64,000 nucleotides of DNA, from the NCBI GenBank assembly GCA_035967975.1, contig JAWQFQ010000022.1, positions 4,991 through 68,990 of the forward strand, in the 5' to 3' direction. This stretch comes from Scytonema sp035967975. GTDB lineage: Bacteria > Cyanobacteriota > Cyanobacteriia > Cyanobacteriales > Nostocaceae. The notes beneath the pieces are model-generated. The model was given only the letters and a program-made list of their open reading frames with translations, was not told the origin of the DNA and made no database searches. Positions within the stretch are counted from its first letter, which is position 1, and every line of letters begins with the position of its first letter. Below are positions 18,227-26,638 of this stretch, piece by piece. The translations under genes and the position numbers were made by a program.

Positions 18227-18970
18227 TCAAACCGGATTTCTATATAACTTCATCTCCTCTCCATTATTTTGTTGTAAACAGATAGCATATAGATTCTCAA
18301 AGAAATTAGCTCGCATTGTTAGTGCTCTATCTAAAGCACTATAACACCGAGGAAACCAGTCACGTTCCTGATTCAAAGAACACATTAAGTCTGCCAAAGT
18401 AGCTGCGTGTTGATCGTCACATTTAACATGTATGTAAAAGAAATCCAGCCACTCATCAGGAATACCAGCTTTGAGCATTCCTTGAATGAAAATCTTGTAC
18501 ATTCGAGGTACAATCGCTTCAGTACCTAATGATAATATGGCACTCGACCAGAGTACATCTGAACAAGTCGTTTCACGCAGATACTGTTGGACAAATATGT
18601 GTGTGAAATCGGTATATTCAATCTTTAAAGGATTGATACCAAGCTGTTTTAAGAATTTTCGGAAAATTTCACTGTGTCGCTCTTCTGTTTTGCAACCCCC
18701 ACCTTCTTCCCAAAGATTCTCGGATAGGCGAGCACGATAATAATCACTTTCACAAGCTGCCATAACTCCCGCTATATAGCGAGTAAAATTCTGACAGTAA
18801 AGCGAATATTGCCCCCAAATGTATCGATAGTTTTCGATAGTCAAATTACCAGATTGAGCATCTCGTAAGAGATTATTGTTCCAAAAAGGATGATTGTCTT
18901 TGAGATCATTCAGTTGCTCTAATTGATTGGATGTTCCCAGCATACTTTTCTCTTTAACTAATTTTTCCAT
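18227..18970 (-). CDS. Heme-oxygenase-like diiron oxidase (TenA/PqqC-like, HDO)
   Basis: A 247-residue all-helical protein of the TenA/PqqC/heme-oxygenase-like superfamily. The metal-ligand pattern of the diiron oxidase subgroup is visible: E96 and H99 (TEERH) with E88/E89 nearby on one helix, E151 (LGTEAIVP) on another, and H181-x3-D185-x2-H188 (HVKCDDQH) on a third. Known members include UndA, BesC, the N-oxygenase part of SznF, and the p-aminobenzoate-forming CADD. They cleave C-C bonds, N-oxygenate amines or make aromatic amines. Here N-oxidation or ring oxidation of the aminohydroxybenzoate unit is a reasonable guess. The gene starts 12 bases after the ligase stop, so the two are almost certainly translated from one mRNA. 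Confidence 0.8.
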   Translation of the reverse strand: MEKLVKEKSMLGTSNQLEQLNDLKDNHPFWNNNLLRDAQSGNLTIENYRYIWGQYSLYCQNFTRYIAGVMAACESDYYRARLSENLWEEGGGCKTEERHSEIFRKFLKQLGINPLKIEYTDFTHIFVQQYLRETTCSDVLWSSAILSLGTEAIVPRMYKIFIQGMLKAGIPDEWLDFFYIHVKCDDQHAATLADLMCSLNQERDWFPRCYSALDRALTMRANFFENLYAICLQQNNGEEMKLYRNPV

Positions 18971-18982
18971 ATATCCTACTTT

Positions 18983-20659
18983 TCAAGCAGAAGCTAAATC
19001 CTCATATTTATGACTTATTGATTCTTGTTCAGAATCAAGTAGGATATTTTTATATTCTTCTCTCAGTTTTCTTTTCAAAACTTTACCTGTAGGACCTACT
19101 GGGAAGTCTTTTACTATTAATAAAGCTGTCAATTTTCCCGAATTTAATTCTATTAAATGTTTATTAATAGAATCTAATAAGATTGAAGCTTTAACATTTT
19201 GGTCAGATTTGAATTTTATGAAAGCAATTAAACTAGACTTTCTGTTTTCATTAGGAACACCTATGACTACACAATCAGCCACCTCAGTGTGTTGCTTTAA
19301 AATTAATTCTTCAATAAGTAGGCTGTATACTGCACCACTGCTACACTCAATAGCATCAGTAGAACGATCAAGATGATAAAATTTTCCATCTCGGTCAGTA
19401 TAGACTAAGTCGCCAGTGGTCCAGTATCCTTGTTTGTAGCTTTTTAAAGTTCTGTTTGAATCATTCCAATATCCTGGTGTAATAGTTGGAGATTTAATAC
19501 CCAGTAGACCAACTTCATGTGGTCCTAGTATATTCCCTTGGTCATCTAAAACTACGGGCTTTACAAAGCTACGTGGTTTCCCCATATATCGACCATAAAG
19601 AGTTGTCTTTCGGCTAGAGACCTTATTAAACAGAGCCATACCTAGCTCTGATGCACCAAGACCATCAATGAAGATTGACTTGGGATTTCCTGCTGTTACA
19701 AGAGCTTTAATATGAGCTTCATGGGCTGCATCTCCAGTATTAAACCACATTTTCACAGAGCGAAGTTCTCCTTCTTCTAAAGGCTGCGAAGCCATCTCAG
19801 CATAAGTTTGTGGAAATGCTGCTACTAAAGAGGGTTGAAATTTTTGAACGTAATTAATGGCATTATGACCCGATACATTAGATAAAACCATAGTTGGCAA
19901 ACCAAGTAATGTCGCAGTCATAAAGTAGCTGATACCAGCAGAATGTGAACTTGGTAAGGCAAACAAAAACTTATCCGCTCGACTAGCAGGAAACTTTAGT
20001 AGACGAATTCGTTTCCCAATAAAAAATTGCTTATGTTGAAATATGACTGCTTTCGGATTTCCAGTAGTGCCAGATGAATGGCTGAGCATAATCGGGTGTG
20101 AATCTGTTGGAGAATACGGATACCACTCTGGTAGTTGTATACTTCCTTGTTTATGTTGAGTTAATGAATTTTGTGCATCTGTAGTAATAAACTTTAATAA
20201 GATGTTATTTTTGACGTGTTCACTAATATTATCTAAGTGTTTCTCATCTGTATACAAAGCAACAGCACCAACACGATGGATAAAGTCGGCAGCGATCTCA
20301 TAGTCCATCAAACCATTTACCAAAACGGGAATAGCACCGATGTTGTTGAGTGCCAAGTAATGGATCAAGTAGCCGATTCCATCTTCTAAGTAGACGGCAA
20401 CAGGATCATTCTCGCAAATGCCAGATTGATAGTACCAAGAGGAATACTGATCAACTACATCTTTTAATAAAGATAAACTAAAGCTGTTAATAGTATCTCC
20501 TGTGAATGTCTTAAAAGGTTGTTCTAAAAAGAAAATATCATTGTCTCGATAAGGGTTATTTGTGACAGCAAAATGGAGAAAGTTTCCACATCCTAATTCC
20601 TTATTGAAGAACAGTTGAATTCTTTTGTGCAGTGGTAAGATGGTGCTGTTAGTAGTCAT
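18983..20659 (-). CDS. AMP-dependent acyl/aryl ligase (ANL superfamily)
   Basis: A 558-residue adenylate-forming enzyme. The P-loop-like motif SSGTTGNPK is at 195-203, the ATP-binding GLGASE region is near 335-345, YWTTGDLV near 415-422, and the C-terminal catalytic lysine is in GPTGK (K526). Such enzymes activate a carboxylate as acyl-AMP for transfer to CoA, a carrier protein or an amine. In cremeomycin-type pathways a ligase relative instead activates nitrite to diazotise 3-amino-4-hydroxybenzoate. The natural reading is activation of that acid or a derivative; diazotisation is an interesting alternative, although nitrite-forming CreD/CreE-type genes are not in the window. No carrier protein lies in this gene run; the nearest is the ACP at 34487. 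Confidence 0.85.
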   Translation of the reverse strand: MTTNSTILPLHKRIQLFFNKELGCGNFLHFAVTNNPYRDNDIFFLEQPFKTFTGDTINSFSLSLLKDVVDQYSSWYYQSGICENDPVAVYLEDGIGYLIHYLALNNIGAIPVLVNGLMDYEIAADFIHRVGAVALYTDEKHLDNISEHVKNNILLKFITTDAQNSLTQHKQGSIQLPEWYPYSPTDSHPIMLSHSSGTTGNPKAVIFQHKQFFIGKRIRLLKFPASRADKFLFALPSSHSAGISYFMTATLLGLPTMVLSNVSGHNAINYVQKFQPSLVAAFPQTYAEMASQPLEEGELRSVKMWFNTGDAAHEAHIKALVTAGNPKSIFIDGLGASELGMALFNKVSSRKTTLYGRYMGKPRSFVKPVVLDDQGNILGPHEVGLLGIKSPTITPGYWNDSNRTLKSYKQGYWTTGDLVYTDRDGKFYHLDRSTDAIECSSGAVYSLLIEELILKQHTEVADCVVIGVPNENRKSSLIAFIKFKSDQNVKASILLDSINKHLIELNSGKLTALLIVKDFPVGPTGKVLKRKLREEYKNILLDSEQESISHKYEDLASA

Positions 20660-20886
20660 ATTTTTCCTGCTAAATACTTTTGTTTTTTACGATCGCACTT
20701 CAAAACGCTAGATGCTTAGAAAAGTTTTTTTCAATCTTTACGAACTTGGTGTTTTAGTTAAGTAGGCATGATTAAAACGAATTATTTGAATTTTTAGAAA
20801 ATGCTAAAATCACTTTATTAAATAGGCTTTTAATAGATTCGCATTTTTTTGTTTTTTTTGCAACCACCTACTTAATGAAATATTAT

Positions 20887-21126
20887 TTAAGAGTATTTAA
20901 GAATTAGTATTTCTCCATAATCTGGAACCCAAGCTAGCCACCTATTCTCATTTTCTCGACACAGCAAAACAGCTTCATTAAAATGCAAAAAATCGGGAAT
21001 ATTGTATAACTTTAACCAATTACCAGACTCCCATTCCCCGTCAATCAAGCATGAGAAAGGAACTCTTGACTCGTGATTGATTGATATAACTATGTGCTCC
21101 TTATCATTATCTTTGTCTGATTTCAT
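20887..21126 (-). CDS. Small conserved-looking hypothetical protein
   Basis: A 79-residue acidic protein starting at ATG 21126 (MKSDKDNDKEHIVISI); the frame is open back to a TTG at 21183, but that start has nothing to recommend it. The middle and end (CLIDGEWESGNWLKLYNIPDF, then EAVLLCRENENRWLAWVPDYGE) look like a compact beta-rich domain, and I recall similar short proteins in other filamentous cyanobacteria, with no function assigned. It reads in the same direction as the cluster, between the azoreductase and the ligase, with gaps of several hundred bases on each side. Whether it belongs to the pathway is unknown. Confidence 0.5.
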   Translation of the reverse strand: MKSDKDNDKEHIVISINHESRVPFSCLIDGEWESGNWLKLYNIPDFLHFNEAVLLCRENENRWLAWVPDYGEILILKYS

Positions 21127-21530
21127 ACAAGGTTTTAAATACTGATTTGAGGAGACTACTTTTACCTTTAATGCCAAGGTCAATGTTTAAATCTTGTTGT
21201 TTCACAAAGCGAGCTAACGATTTGGACTGATGAGTGTTTAGACAATCCATAATTAAATACCTTAATTGGTATACTTCTTGAGAAGACACTATTAAATGTA
21301 AGCTCTCGCAATTGTTGATTACAAGTACCACTTCTGTAATAAAAAACCAGTCCAGTTACAGCAGATTGCTTTCACAAAATCGTGTTGCTCCCGCTCAAAA
21401 CCCTGTCGCCAGCGATCGCCTAATGTACTGAATCGATACACCTTTGAGTATAAGTACTTTGACTCACATAGATTCTTTCCCACGTTCCCCGGCGAAGAAG
21501 AACGCAGGGTTTCTGGTGGTAAAGTTCAAC

Positions 21531-22166
21531 CTATTGTGTCTTCCAATCTTCCACAACTTTCTTGATCTGAGCAAGAGCATTTGCCAAAGACTGCTCACGT
21601 AACTCTTCACCAAGATTTAATTTATCTGCATGAATAAAAGTGATATCTGTAATGCCAAGCATCCCAAAAATAGCCCTTAAGTATGGTTCTTGGTAATCGT
21701 AATTAGCAACAGATATCTCCGAAGAAAAATTTCCGCCACGAGCCGTAAAAATCAGCATTTTCTTTCCTTGAGGAACTAAGCCTTGATATTTACCTGATTC
21801 ATCAAAGGTAAAGGTGCGGTTAAATCGGACTATTTGATCAATATAGGCTTTGAAAGTAGATGGAACATTGAAGTTGTACATGGGGATACCGAAGACATAG
21901 CGCTCTGCTGCTAAAAACTCATCTACTAAAATATTAGATAGTTGAATAATCTCTCTCAACTCAGGAGTAAGTTGTTCTGGGGGACAAAAAGCAGCTGCAA
22001 TCCACATTTCATTAACATGGGCGACAGGATAATGACCTAAATCTCGATAAACGACTGTGTCTTGAGAATTAAGAGACTTCCAAACCTGAATAAATTCGTT
22101 AGATAATTGCCGAGAAATAGAGCGTTCCCCACGAGGACTAGTATCAATATGAAGGATATGAGTCAT
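21531..22166 (-). CDS. azoR: FMN-dependent NADH-azoreductase (AzoR/AcpD family)
   Basis: A 211-residue flavodoxin-fold reductase with the family's N-terminal HILHIDTSPRGERSIS (FMN phosphate loop), FGIPMYNFNVPSTFKAYIDQIVRFNRTF (a typical P-M-Y-N-F motif) and a C-terminal GITDITFIHADKLN. Family members use NADH to reduce quinones, azo bonds and flavins. In this cluster it might reduce a quinone-imine or azo intermediate, or provide reduced flavin to the halogenase; these are inferences. It starts 7 bases after the stop of the AhpD-like gene, so the two are in one operon. Length is normal for the family. Confidence 0.85.
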   Translation of the reverse strand: MTHILHIDTSPRGERSISRQLSNEFIQVWKSLNSQDTVVYRDLGHYPVAHVNEMWIAAAFCPPEQLTPELREIIQLSNILVDEFLAAERYVFGIPMYNFNVPSTFKAYIDQIVRFNRTFTFDESGKYQGLVPQGKKMLIFTARGGNFSSEISVANYDYQEPYLRAIFGMLGITDITFIHADKLNLGEELREQSLANALAQIKKVVEDWKTQ

Positions 22167-22173
22167 AGTAAAT

Positions 22174-22623
22174 CTAAGCTTGATATGTGCCCGGAACCTT
22201 TTTGGTGGTTATAACAATACGATTCCAAGCATTTATTGTAACAATAGTCATCAAGATTTTTGCTATTTCATTGGGCTCAAAATAATTGCTTACTTCTTCA
22301 TACAGTTCATCAGGAACATGATTCTCTGAAATCAGAGTAATTGCTTCGGTAAGATTTAATACAGCACTTTCTTCAGTAGTAAAAAATGGAGTTTCCCTCC
22401 AGGCATTGAGTGCATATATACGTTGTTCGGTTTCTCCATTTTTTCTAGCCTCTTTCGTATGCATATCTATACAAAATGCACAACCATTAATTTGAGATGC
22501 GCGAATTTTAATTAAAGAAATAATTTTTTTATCCAAACCACTTTTGTTGACATAATTTTCTAGTTCCCACATAGCTTTATAAGCTGCTGGTTCAGTTTTT
22601 GATAATTCCATTCTTTGCTGCAT
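22174..22623 (-). CDS. AhpD-like / carboxymuconolactone decarboxylase family protein
   Basis: A 149-residue AhpD-fold protein with the redox-active CxxC in INGCAFCIDMHTKEA (C-A-F-C) and the usual follow-on ETEQRIYALNAWRETPFF and IVTINAWNRIVI. Family members are peroxidase-linked thiol proteins or, less often, decarboxylases. The long open frame begins at 22671, but ATG 22623 (MQQRMELSKTEPAAYKAM) has a perfect GGAGGAG seven bases upstream and matches the usual family start. In this setting it could be a stress-protective partner of the oxidative enzymes. It lies 32 bases downstream of the dimethylformamidase-like large subunit gene. Confidence 0.85.
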   Translation of the reverse strand: MQQRMELSKTEPAAYKAMWELENYVNKSGLDKKIISLIKIRASQINGCAFCIDMHTKEARKNGETEQRIYALNAWRETPFFTTEESAVLNLTEAITLISENHVPDELYEEVSNYFEPNEIAKILMTIVTINAWNRIVITTKKVPGTYQA

Positions 22624-22655
22624 AAAATCTCCTCCGTATCTTAATGACATCAACG

Positions 22656-24941
22656 CTACGAACTTGTGCAAGTAAACGGTAGTGGTTCATCCAACAGGAA
22701 ACGCTTTAACACATTATGAGTGATGCGTGAGACATTGTTATCATAATTATTGTAGGAAAGACTCCCGCTCCAAGCAATCGAGCTGACCGAAAATACAGCC
22801 CCACCTTTTGGGAGCGCATAGTATACCATATCAGCACGAATCTTTGGATTTTGAGAACCTCCTAAACCTGGGATATTACAATAAAGTTCTTCAAGAGCCT
22901 CCAAATATGTATCAGTATGACCTTCTGAGGAAGCAAGTAGAAGAGCATGAGAAGGTGTACCCAGAGCAATATCGTAAATGTCAAGTTCAAGTCCCGCTGC
23001 ACCACCGCCGACTAATCCAAAATTGCCAATTAACTCATCTTCACTAACTCCCTCAAAAATCCATGCTGCTTGTGGCTTAAAACTATCAGGCTTTCGGCGG
23101 TAGTATGAGGAAACATCAAAGCCTTGGGTAATAAATCCAGTGCCGACAATTTTCTGAGGTGTTCTACCTCGGTTGCGCCATAAACCGCCTAGCTCTCCTG
23201 TAAAGCTCAAATAATATTCACCTGGTTGAGCTTTCCACGCTTGAGTACCGCCCCATTTACGAACCTCTATAACATTTGAATTCTCAGGATGATACGCAGT
23301 AACCCAGTAAAAGCCATTTCCCCCCATATACATGAGCCGACCCCCATTCTGCTGATAAGCTTCAATTGCATTCAGCATTTGCGCTGAGCAGTACTCAGGA
23401 TGAGACCCTGTTATGACTACTTTATAGGGTTCTATAAGAGATGCACCTTCTAGATGTAAATCTTGATCGGTAATTATATCAAACTCATAATCCATTTCGG
23501 TTAGCCAATCGATTAGATAGAGATCGGCGTTGAACTGCCATAATGACGATGATACCGATTGTCTATATTTCGGTCTCATGTTCAGGATCGGTCGGAGGCG
23601 TGACGAATAGCAGACACCACTGCCATCACTATGAGTATCATAAGTAGATAGACCGTATTCTCTATGTTCAGCAAGATAGAGATCCTGCTTTTGCATAATT
23701 GGTGTGCGACCAATTAGACATTCAAGCATAGCTGCATTGGTTACGGTGCGATCATTGGCATATGCCATGTAACTCGCGGTGGGTGCTAGGAAAGCAATCC
23801 GAGCAGTTGGGCTCCCCTTTTTTGGTCGAACGAAAAATGGAATGTAGTCCTCATCATCATTTGTTCTCAAACGCGCTGCATAGAGACCACTTCTCATACT
23901 ATCAGGAATAGTCAACTCGAAATTGGCTTCCCACCCTGCATCATCCAAGTCATCATCGTGGAAATGAATAGCACCATACTGCTCAGGTGCATGGATGAAG
24001 TTGTGTTCATCGGATGTCCAATTGTATCCAGTCATTGCTCGAACTGGTAGATTAATGATTTGACCATCCAGGTGGTTTGGGGATTCGTCAATGATTTTGT
24101 TTGCTGAAGTTCCCTGGTTGGTAATATCAACGGCAAAATTCCAAGCAGCAAGCAAATCATTACTTGAGATATTCTCCACAAGGGACTTCATCTCGTCAAG
24201 ACTCAAAAACCGTTTTGATAGGCGAGGTCTATCTATTTTTCCGTTATAGTGTCCACCAACAATTATCCTACCTGATTCAACCTTTTCCAAATAACCAGCT
24301 ATAATAAAGGGGGCGTTGTTGTTAGCGAAGGGTCGAATTTTGGTTGAACAGTTAACTGCCGCCGTTGTACTTCCCGCCAGATGTCTAATAGAACATTGAT
24401 TGTTAACTGCACTGATAATCGGTTCCTGATAAATGCAAACTTTACTATTTGCTCCATCAAATGTCGCGCCAACAAAGTACCAGCACCCAGCAAGCATAGG
24501 TTTGCCACTGCTGATTTTTTCGATTCGACCCTCACTATCGCCAATCCAAAAAGATAAGCATCCATCTTCATCTATAAACAGACCATAACCTGCATTTATC
24601 GAATTAGACCATTTTGTCAGCAAGCCTTGTAAACCTTTGTTTGGGGTAGTCGGATAGACCATAGCCTGCAACGATAGACTCTCAACTTCTTGTAGCGCAG
24701 GGCTATCTGCCACAATCACACAAGATCCTGAATAAATATCTTGTTTTTTAGCAGGGTATTGTCCACTAACAGAAGTGCTAATTAACTTTTCTTTGAAGCC
24801 TGGTCCTTCGGGATTTGTATCACCGTGGTATAAACGAACAATATCTGCTATGTATTTGCTAGAGCTGTCGCAACTGACCATAAACCGGATGCTTTCATTT
24901 GTTGTGACACTCAGCTTATCACTGTAGCCAACAATCGCCAT
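22656..24941 (-). CDS. N,N-dimethylformamidase large-subunit-like amidohydrolase
   Basis: A 761-residue protein, almost exactly the length of the large subunit of bacterial N,N-dimethylformamidase (about 762 as I recall). It has an N-terminal beta-rich region (1-80), a LamG/concanavalin-like domain (about 85-250, with AGCWYFVGATFDGANSKVCIYQ) and the large C-terminal hydrolase domain (about 305-760). That enzyme's mononuclear iron is held by two tyrosines and a glutamate; plausible equivalents here are Y394 (or Y391), Y434 in STYDTHSDG and E516 in GSHPEY. It hydrolyses amides such as DMF to formate and amine; here the substrate may be an N-formyl or other aryl amide. The small subunit gene is upstream (25192-25509). 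AAGGAAGA precedes the ATG. Confidence 0.82.
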   Translation of the reverse strand: MAIVGYSDKLSVTTNESIRFMVSCDSSSKYIADIVRLYHGDTNPEGPGFKEKLISTSVSGQYPAKKQDIYSGSCVIVADSPALQEVESLSLQAMVYPTTPNKGLQGLLTKWSNSINAGYGLFIDEDGCLSFWIGDSEGRIEKISSGKPMLAGCWYFVGATFDGANSKVCIYQEPIISAVNNQCSIRHLAGSTTAAVNCSTKIRPFANNNAPFIIAGYLEKVESGRIIVGGHYNGKIDRPRLSKRFLSLDEMKSLVENISSNDLLAAWNFAVDITNQGTSANKIIDESPNHLDGQIINLPVRAMTGYNWTSDEHNFIHAPEQYGAIHFHDDDLDDAGWEANFELTIPDSMRSGLYAARLRTNDDEDYIPFFVRPKKGSPTARIAFLAPTASYMAYANDRTVTNAAMLECLIGRTPIMQKQDLYLAEHREYGLSTYDTHSDGSGVCYSSRLRPILNMRPKYRQSVSSSLWQFNADLYLIDWLTEMDYEFDIITDQDLHLEGASLIEPYKVVITGSHPEYCSAQMLNAIEAYQQNGGRLMYMGGNGFYWVTAYHPENSNVIEVRKWGGTQAWKAQPGEYYLSFTGELGGLWRNRGRTPQKIVGTGFITQGFDVSSYYRRKPDSFKPQAAWIFEGVSEDELIGNFGLVGGGAAGLELDIYDIALGTPSHALLLASSEGHTDTYLEALEELYCNIPGLGGSQNPKIRADMVYYALPKGGAVFSVSSIAWSGSLSYNNYDNNVSRITHNVLKRFLLDEPLPFTCTSS

Positions 24942-25191
24942 CTTTTCTTCCTTTTAACTCTATTTTCAAAAGTTTTTTTGACGAAAATATTTCAAGTTTT
25001 ACTTTGATCTCACATCAATTGGTTGAGGAAGAATTCAGGGGTTAGAATCAATACCCGTGAATTCATTTCACTTCCAATACTGCAAGGGATAGCGAGAATT
25101 AGAAACCGGGTAACTCCTGCGAAACCGGGTTTCACCGGACTTCGACTATTGTATCCCTGGCAGTATTGATTTCACTTCTAAAGTCTTCTTA
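24942..25191. repeat. Gap between the two amidase subunit genes with an inverted-repeat element
   Basis: About 25076-25172 is bounded by CAATACTGCAAGGGATA and its approximate inverse TATCCCTGGCAGTATTG, and contains two GAAACCGGGT half-sites. A related boundary occurs at about 256-275 near the first GAAACCCGG hairpin. It is probably an inserted palindromic element that has separated two genes normally adjacent in this enzyme family. Confidence 0.5.
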
Positions 25192-25509
25192 TTACATAAA
25201 TCCTAGTTCTTTAATCCTCTTAATAAAAATGGCGTGTTCAGCCTCTGCTTCTGAGCCAAAACATTCTTCTTCATAAATTTGAGGAGGAACTCCCCGAACA
25301 CCGGACAGTTTACCAATACACCATTTTTGATACGGTTGAATACAAACAATGACATACTTATTTCGGAGTTGAAGCTGAGGTTTCCTAAGATAAACTAGGA
25401 TTCGTTGGAGATCATCGCTATGCTTGCCAATTGGGTTGCTTGCATGTTCAGAAACAATGCTTTGATTAACTAGACGTTTGACATTTTCTTCAAAAATATC
25501 CTGATTCAT
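25192..25509 (-). CDS. N,N-dimethylformamidase small-subunit-like protein
   Basis: A 105-residue protein. It resembles, as I recall it, the roughly 130-residue alpha subunit of dimethylformamidase: SEHASNPIGKHSDDLQRILVYLRK corresponds to the EHAANPFG...LQRVHNYFR region, and KYVIVC...W...IGKLSGVRG...FGSEAEAEHAIFIKRI corresponds to the KYYIY...W...I...GE...F-T-EEEAMHAVFLRRI region. The position directly upstream of the large-subunit gene on the same strand is as expected. It is somewhat shorter than the described subunits at the N-terminus. The pair makes an alpha/beta amidohydrolase very likely. An in-frame ATG at 25509 is used; no strong ribosome binding site is visible. Confidence 0.75.
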   Translation of the reverse strand: MNQDIFEENVKRLVNQSIVSEHASNPIGKHSDDLQRILVYLRKPQLQLRNKYVIVCIQPYQKWCIGKLSGVRGVPPQIYEEECFGSEAEAEHAIFIKRIKELGFM

Positions 25510-25617
25510 CTGTCTGTATAAAGGTTTTCGGTTGTCAATTGTTTGAATATTAACAAGTCGTTCCAGATAGTGATATGATGGGGGGCATGTACAATCCTCT
25601 CAATTACAATCCGATCA

Positions 25618-26421
25618 TCATGACAATACATCAAGACCTACACCTTGGAACTCTAATTTACTGGAAAAATTCACCATCTGCACTATTTTTTGAGAAATAT
25701 AATATGGATCAGTATGTTGAAATATGTTTCTGCCAAAAGCCACTCCCCTACCACCAGCCTTTATTGAGTCACTGACCATTGACAAAATAGAGCTGTCGGA
25801 ATCTAGCTTTGGTCCTCCAGCTATTACTACAGGAATATCAACAGCACTCACAACTTTTCTGAAGGATTTGATATCACCAGTGTAGTTAACTTTGACTATA
25901 TCTGCACCCAGTTCCCATGCTAATCTAGTTGCATGAGCAACAACATCTGGATCGTACTCATTTTTAATTTTATTTCCTCGTGGATAAACCATTGCCAGTA
26001 ATGGCATACTCCATTTATCACATTCTTCAGATATTATGCTGAAATCTTTGAGCATACGATGCTCATTTTCTGAACCTAGATTAATATGAATAGAGACACC
26101 ATCTGCACCAATTTTTATTGCATGTTCTACACTACTAACTAGATTTTTATACGAGGGGTCAGGAGATAGACTTGTTGAGCCAGAAAGATGTAAAATCAAA
26201 GAAATATCTTTCTGAATTAAAAGTGGCTGTATTGAATATGCTAAACCTTTATGGGCAACAACTGCATTAATTGTTTTGAAAGGTAATTTTCGGATAAATG
26301 CTTTGACATCTGCTAGCTGAGCGATTGGACCATGTGTAAAACCGTGGTCTATTGGAATTATAAAGAAATTTTCTGAGCCTTTGAGAATTTTTGCTAACCG
26401 GCAAATTTTACCACACAGCAT
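25618..26421 (-). CDS. ADH-synthase / DhnA-type class I aldolase (GriI-like)
   Basis: A 267-residue (beta/alpha)8 aldolase of the DeoC/FbaB group. Family landmarks are IPIDHG (D25, H26), SLILHLSGSTSLSPDP (74-89), a tyrosine in MVYPRG (Y146), the Schiff-base lysine in ADIVKVNY (K177), and the phosphate loops AGGPK (201-205) and GGRGVAFGRNIFQ (223-235). Archaeal relatives condense aspartate semialdehyde with a C3 sugar unit to make 2-amino-3,7-dideoxy-heptulosonate; GriI-type relatives make a closely related C7 intermediate for 3-amino-4-hydroxybenzoate. The DHQ-synthase-II partner at 16364-17485 in the same run makes this second function the best reading. A GGGAGG ribosome binding site precedes ATG 26421. 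Fructose-bisphosphate aldolase is the alternative. Confidence 0.83.
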   Translation of the reverse strand: MLCGKICRLAKILKGSENFFIIPIDHGFTHGPIAQLADVKAFIRKLPFKTINAVVAHKGLAYSIQPLLIQKDISLILHLSGSTSLSPDPSYKNLVSSVEHAIKIGADGVSIHINLGSENEHRMLKDFSIISEECDKWSMPLLAMVYPRGNKIKNEYDPDVVAHATRLAWELGADIVKVNYTGDIKSFRKVVSAVDIPVVIAGGPKLDSDSSILSMVSDSIKAGGRGVAFGRNIFQHTDPYYISQKIVQMVNFSSKLEFQGVGLDVLS

Positions 26422-26467
26422 AGTAACCTCCCTTGTGCTAATCTTTGAACTTAGTATATTCCTTTAT

Positions 26468-26590
26468 TGAGAGAATGTTTGAAAAATTTTATTGGCTAAA
26501 ATTTTCTGCCGATCGCCTCACTATAATTATCTATTTGTAGCTTATACTGAGAGAGCTTTTTCACCAGCTAACCGACTTTTCAAACACAGA
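26468..26590. mobile_element. Degenerate MITE-like element, copy 4
   Basis: The ends TGAGAGAATGTTTGAAAA and ACTTTTCAAACACAG correspond to the terminal repeats of the 170-base elements at 405, 36801 and 42542. The interior is shorter and different. It lies between the O-methyltransferase and aldolase genes of the cluster. Confidence 0.4.
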
Positions 26591-26638
26591 AATGATAGTG
26601 ACCTAGAAATTTTAGCTCACAAAAAATACAAGAATCAT

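Noticed and set aside
18227..18970. Calling this gene TenA thiaminase or PqqC
   Set aside because: The His/Asp/Glu metal-ligand pattern points to the diiron oxidase subgroup, and no thiamine or PQQ genes are nearby.
21107..21331. 74-codon GTG-started frame on the minus strand upstream of the small hypothetical protein
   Set aside because: No family recognised, no ribosome binding site and a non-ATG start. It overlaps the preferred start of 20887-21126 by only 20 bases, so a real small gene cannot be excluded, but I cannot support it.
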